NCBI GenBank assembly: GCA_945905735.1
Contig: CAMDQC010000014.1
Span: forward strand, 1-54,802
Length of the DNA: 54,802 bases
From: Prosthecobacter debontii
Lineage (GTDB): Bacteria; Verrucomicrobiota; Verrucomicrobiia; Chthoniobacterales; Chthoniobacteraceae
Reading direction: 5' to 3'
Position numbers and translations under genes: made by a program. The notes below the pieces were generated by a model. The model ran no database searches. It saw nothing but the letters and a program-made list of their open reading frames with translations, and was not told the origin of the DNA. Within the stretch, counting starts at the first letter, position 1; every line of letters starts with the position of its first letter. Of the stretch, positions 54,659 to 54,802 are shown piece after piece.

Positions 54659-54802
54659 GGAAACGCTGAATAAAGCGAAAGTCCCTGTAAAATAGCGGGA
54701 CAGCGGGCGATAGAGCTGATAGACAAGAGCATGGAAAAGCAAATGAGTTTCGCGGCAGCGGAGTACAGCGAAAAAAAGAAAACCACCCGGCGGGAGAAAT
54801 TT
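54659..54802 (+). mobile_element. IS5-family insertion sequence, left end (partial)
   Basis: The element probably begins at GGAAACGCTGAATAAAG (54659), right after CTAG (54655-54658), which matches the YTAR target duplicated by IS5 elements. The inverted-repeat identity is judged by eye. It runs off the right edge of the window. Confidence 0.65.
54731..54802 (+). CDS. IS5-family transposase, N-terminal fragment (runs off window)
   Basis: The visible 24 residues are MEKQMSFAAAEYSEKKKTTR and then REKF. The pattern M-S-F-x-x-x-E-Y-x-x-K-x-x-x-TRREKF is the typical start of IS5-group transposases (DUF772-type N-terminal domain). The catalytic domain lies outside the window. Confidence 0.82.
   Translation, partial: MEKQMSFAAAEYSEKKKTTRREKF

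Overview
The window looks like chromosomal DNA of a GC-rich soil or freshwater Verrucomicrobiota bacterium, perhaps of the Chthoniobacter/Spartobacteria kind. This placement is an inference. It rests on a Planctomycetes-Verrucomicrobia type (PVM) bacterial microcompartment operon, two large PVC-type CxxCH cytochrome proteins, a GreA factor with a long N-terminal extension, a PEP-CTERM autotransporter-repeat protein and a giant lamin-tail/CotH protein. No rRNA, tRNA or CRISPR was seen.

Layout. 1-124: 3' end of a group II intron (domains V and VI visible, intron-encoded protein outside the window). 176-680: an array of 21-bp units in two inverted arms meeting at a palindrome. 727-7015: an unrecognised beta-repeat protein, the ClpB disaggregase and a secreted sialidase-SGNH fusion. 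7209-13980: an eleven-gene minus-strand operon encoding a PVM microcompartment (3 BMC-H and 3 BMC-P shell proteins, PduL, CoA-acylating aldehyde dehydrogenase, acetate kinase, class II aldolase) with a GxxExxY gene inside it. 14173-14821: a decayed transposase. 15189-38586: mostly housekeeping and envelope genes (Gre factor, DapA-family aldolase, isocitrate dehydrogenase, Uma2 nuclease, heme-binding protein, membrane glycosyltransferase, RecJ, HscB, PhoD-like phosphatase, MoaA, DUF1592-type cytochrome, DUF255 thioredoxin protein, PurM, EF-hand protein, GT2-methyltransferase). 38671-44667: a sugar ABC permease, then a secreted-protein set (FG-GAP protein, unknown exported protein, HtrA-like protease). 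44959-54592: two giant surface proteins in tandem. 54659-end: left end of an IS5-family element.

How it works together. The microcompartment operon fits degradation of a deoxy-sugar phosphate such as L-fuculose-1-P or L-rhamnulose-1-P. The aldolase would release lactaldehyde, the dehydrogenase and PduL would convert aldehyde to acyl-CoA and acyl phosphate, and the kinase would recover ATP. Sugar isomerase, kinase and a dedicated regulator are not in the window. The ABC permease at 38671, which resembles the rhamnose type, and the secreted sialidase fit a polysaccharide- and glycoconjugate-degrading lifestyle.

The intergenic DNA is rich in structured repeats: the 21-bp array, two 9-bp-periodic arrays inside the microcompartment operon, and several long inverted repeats. 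These, and the GxxExxY cassette in the operon, are the least explained parts of the window.
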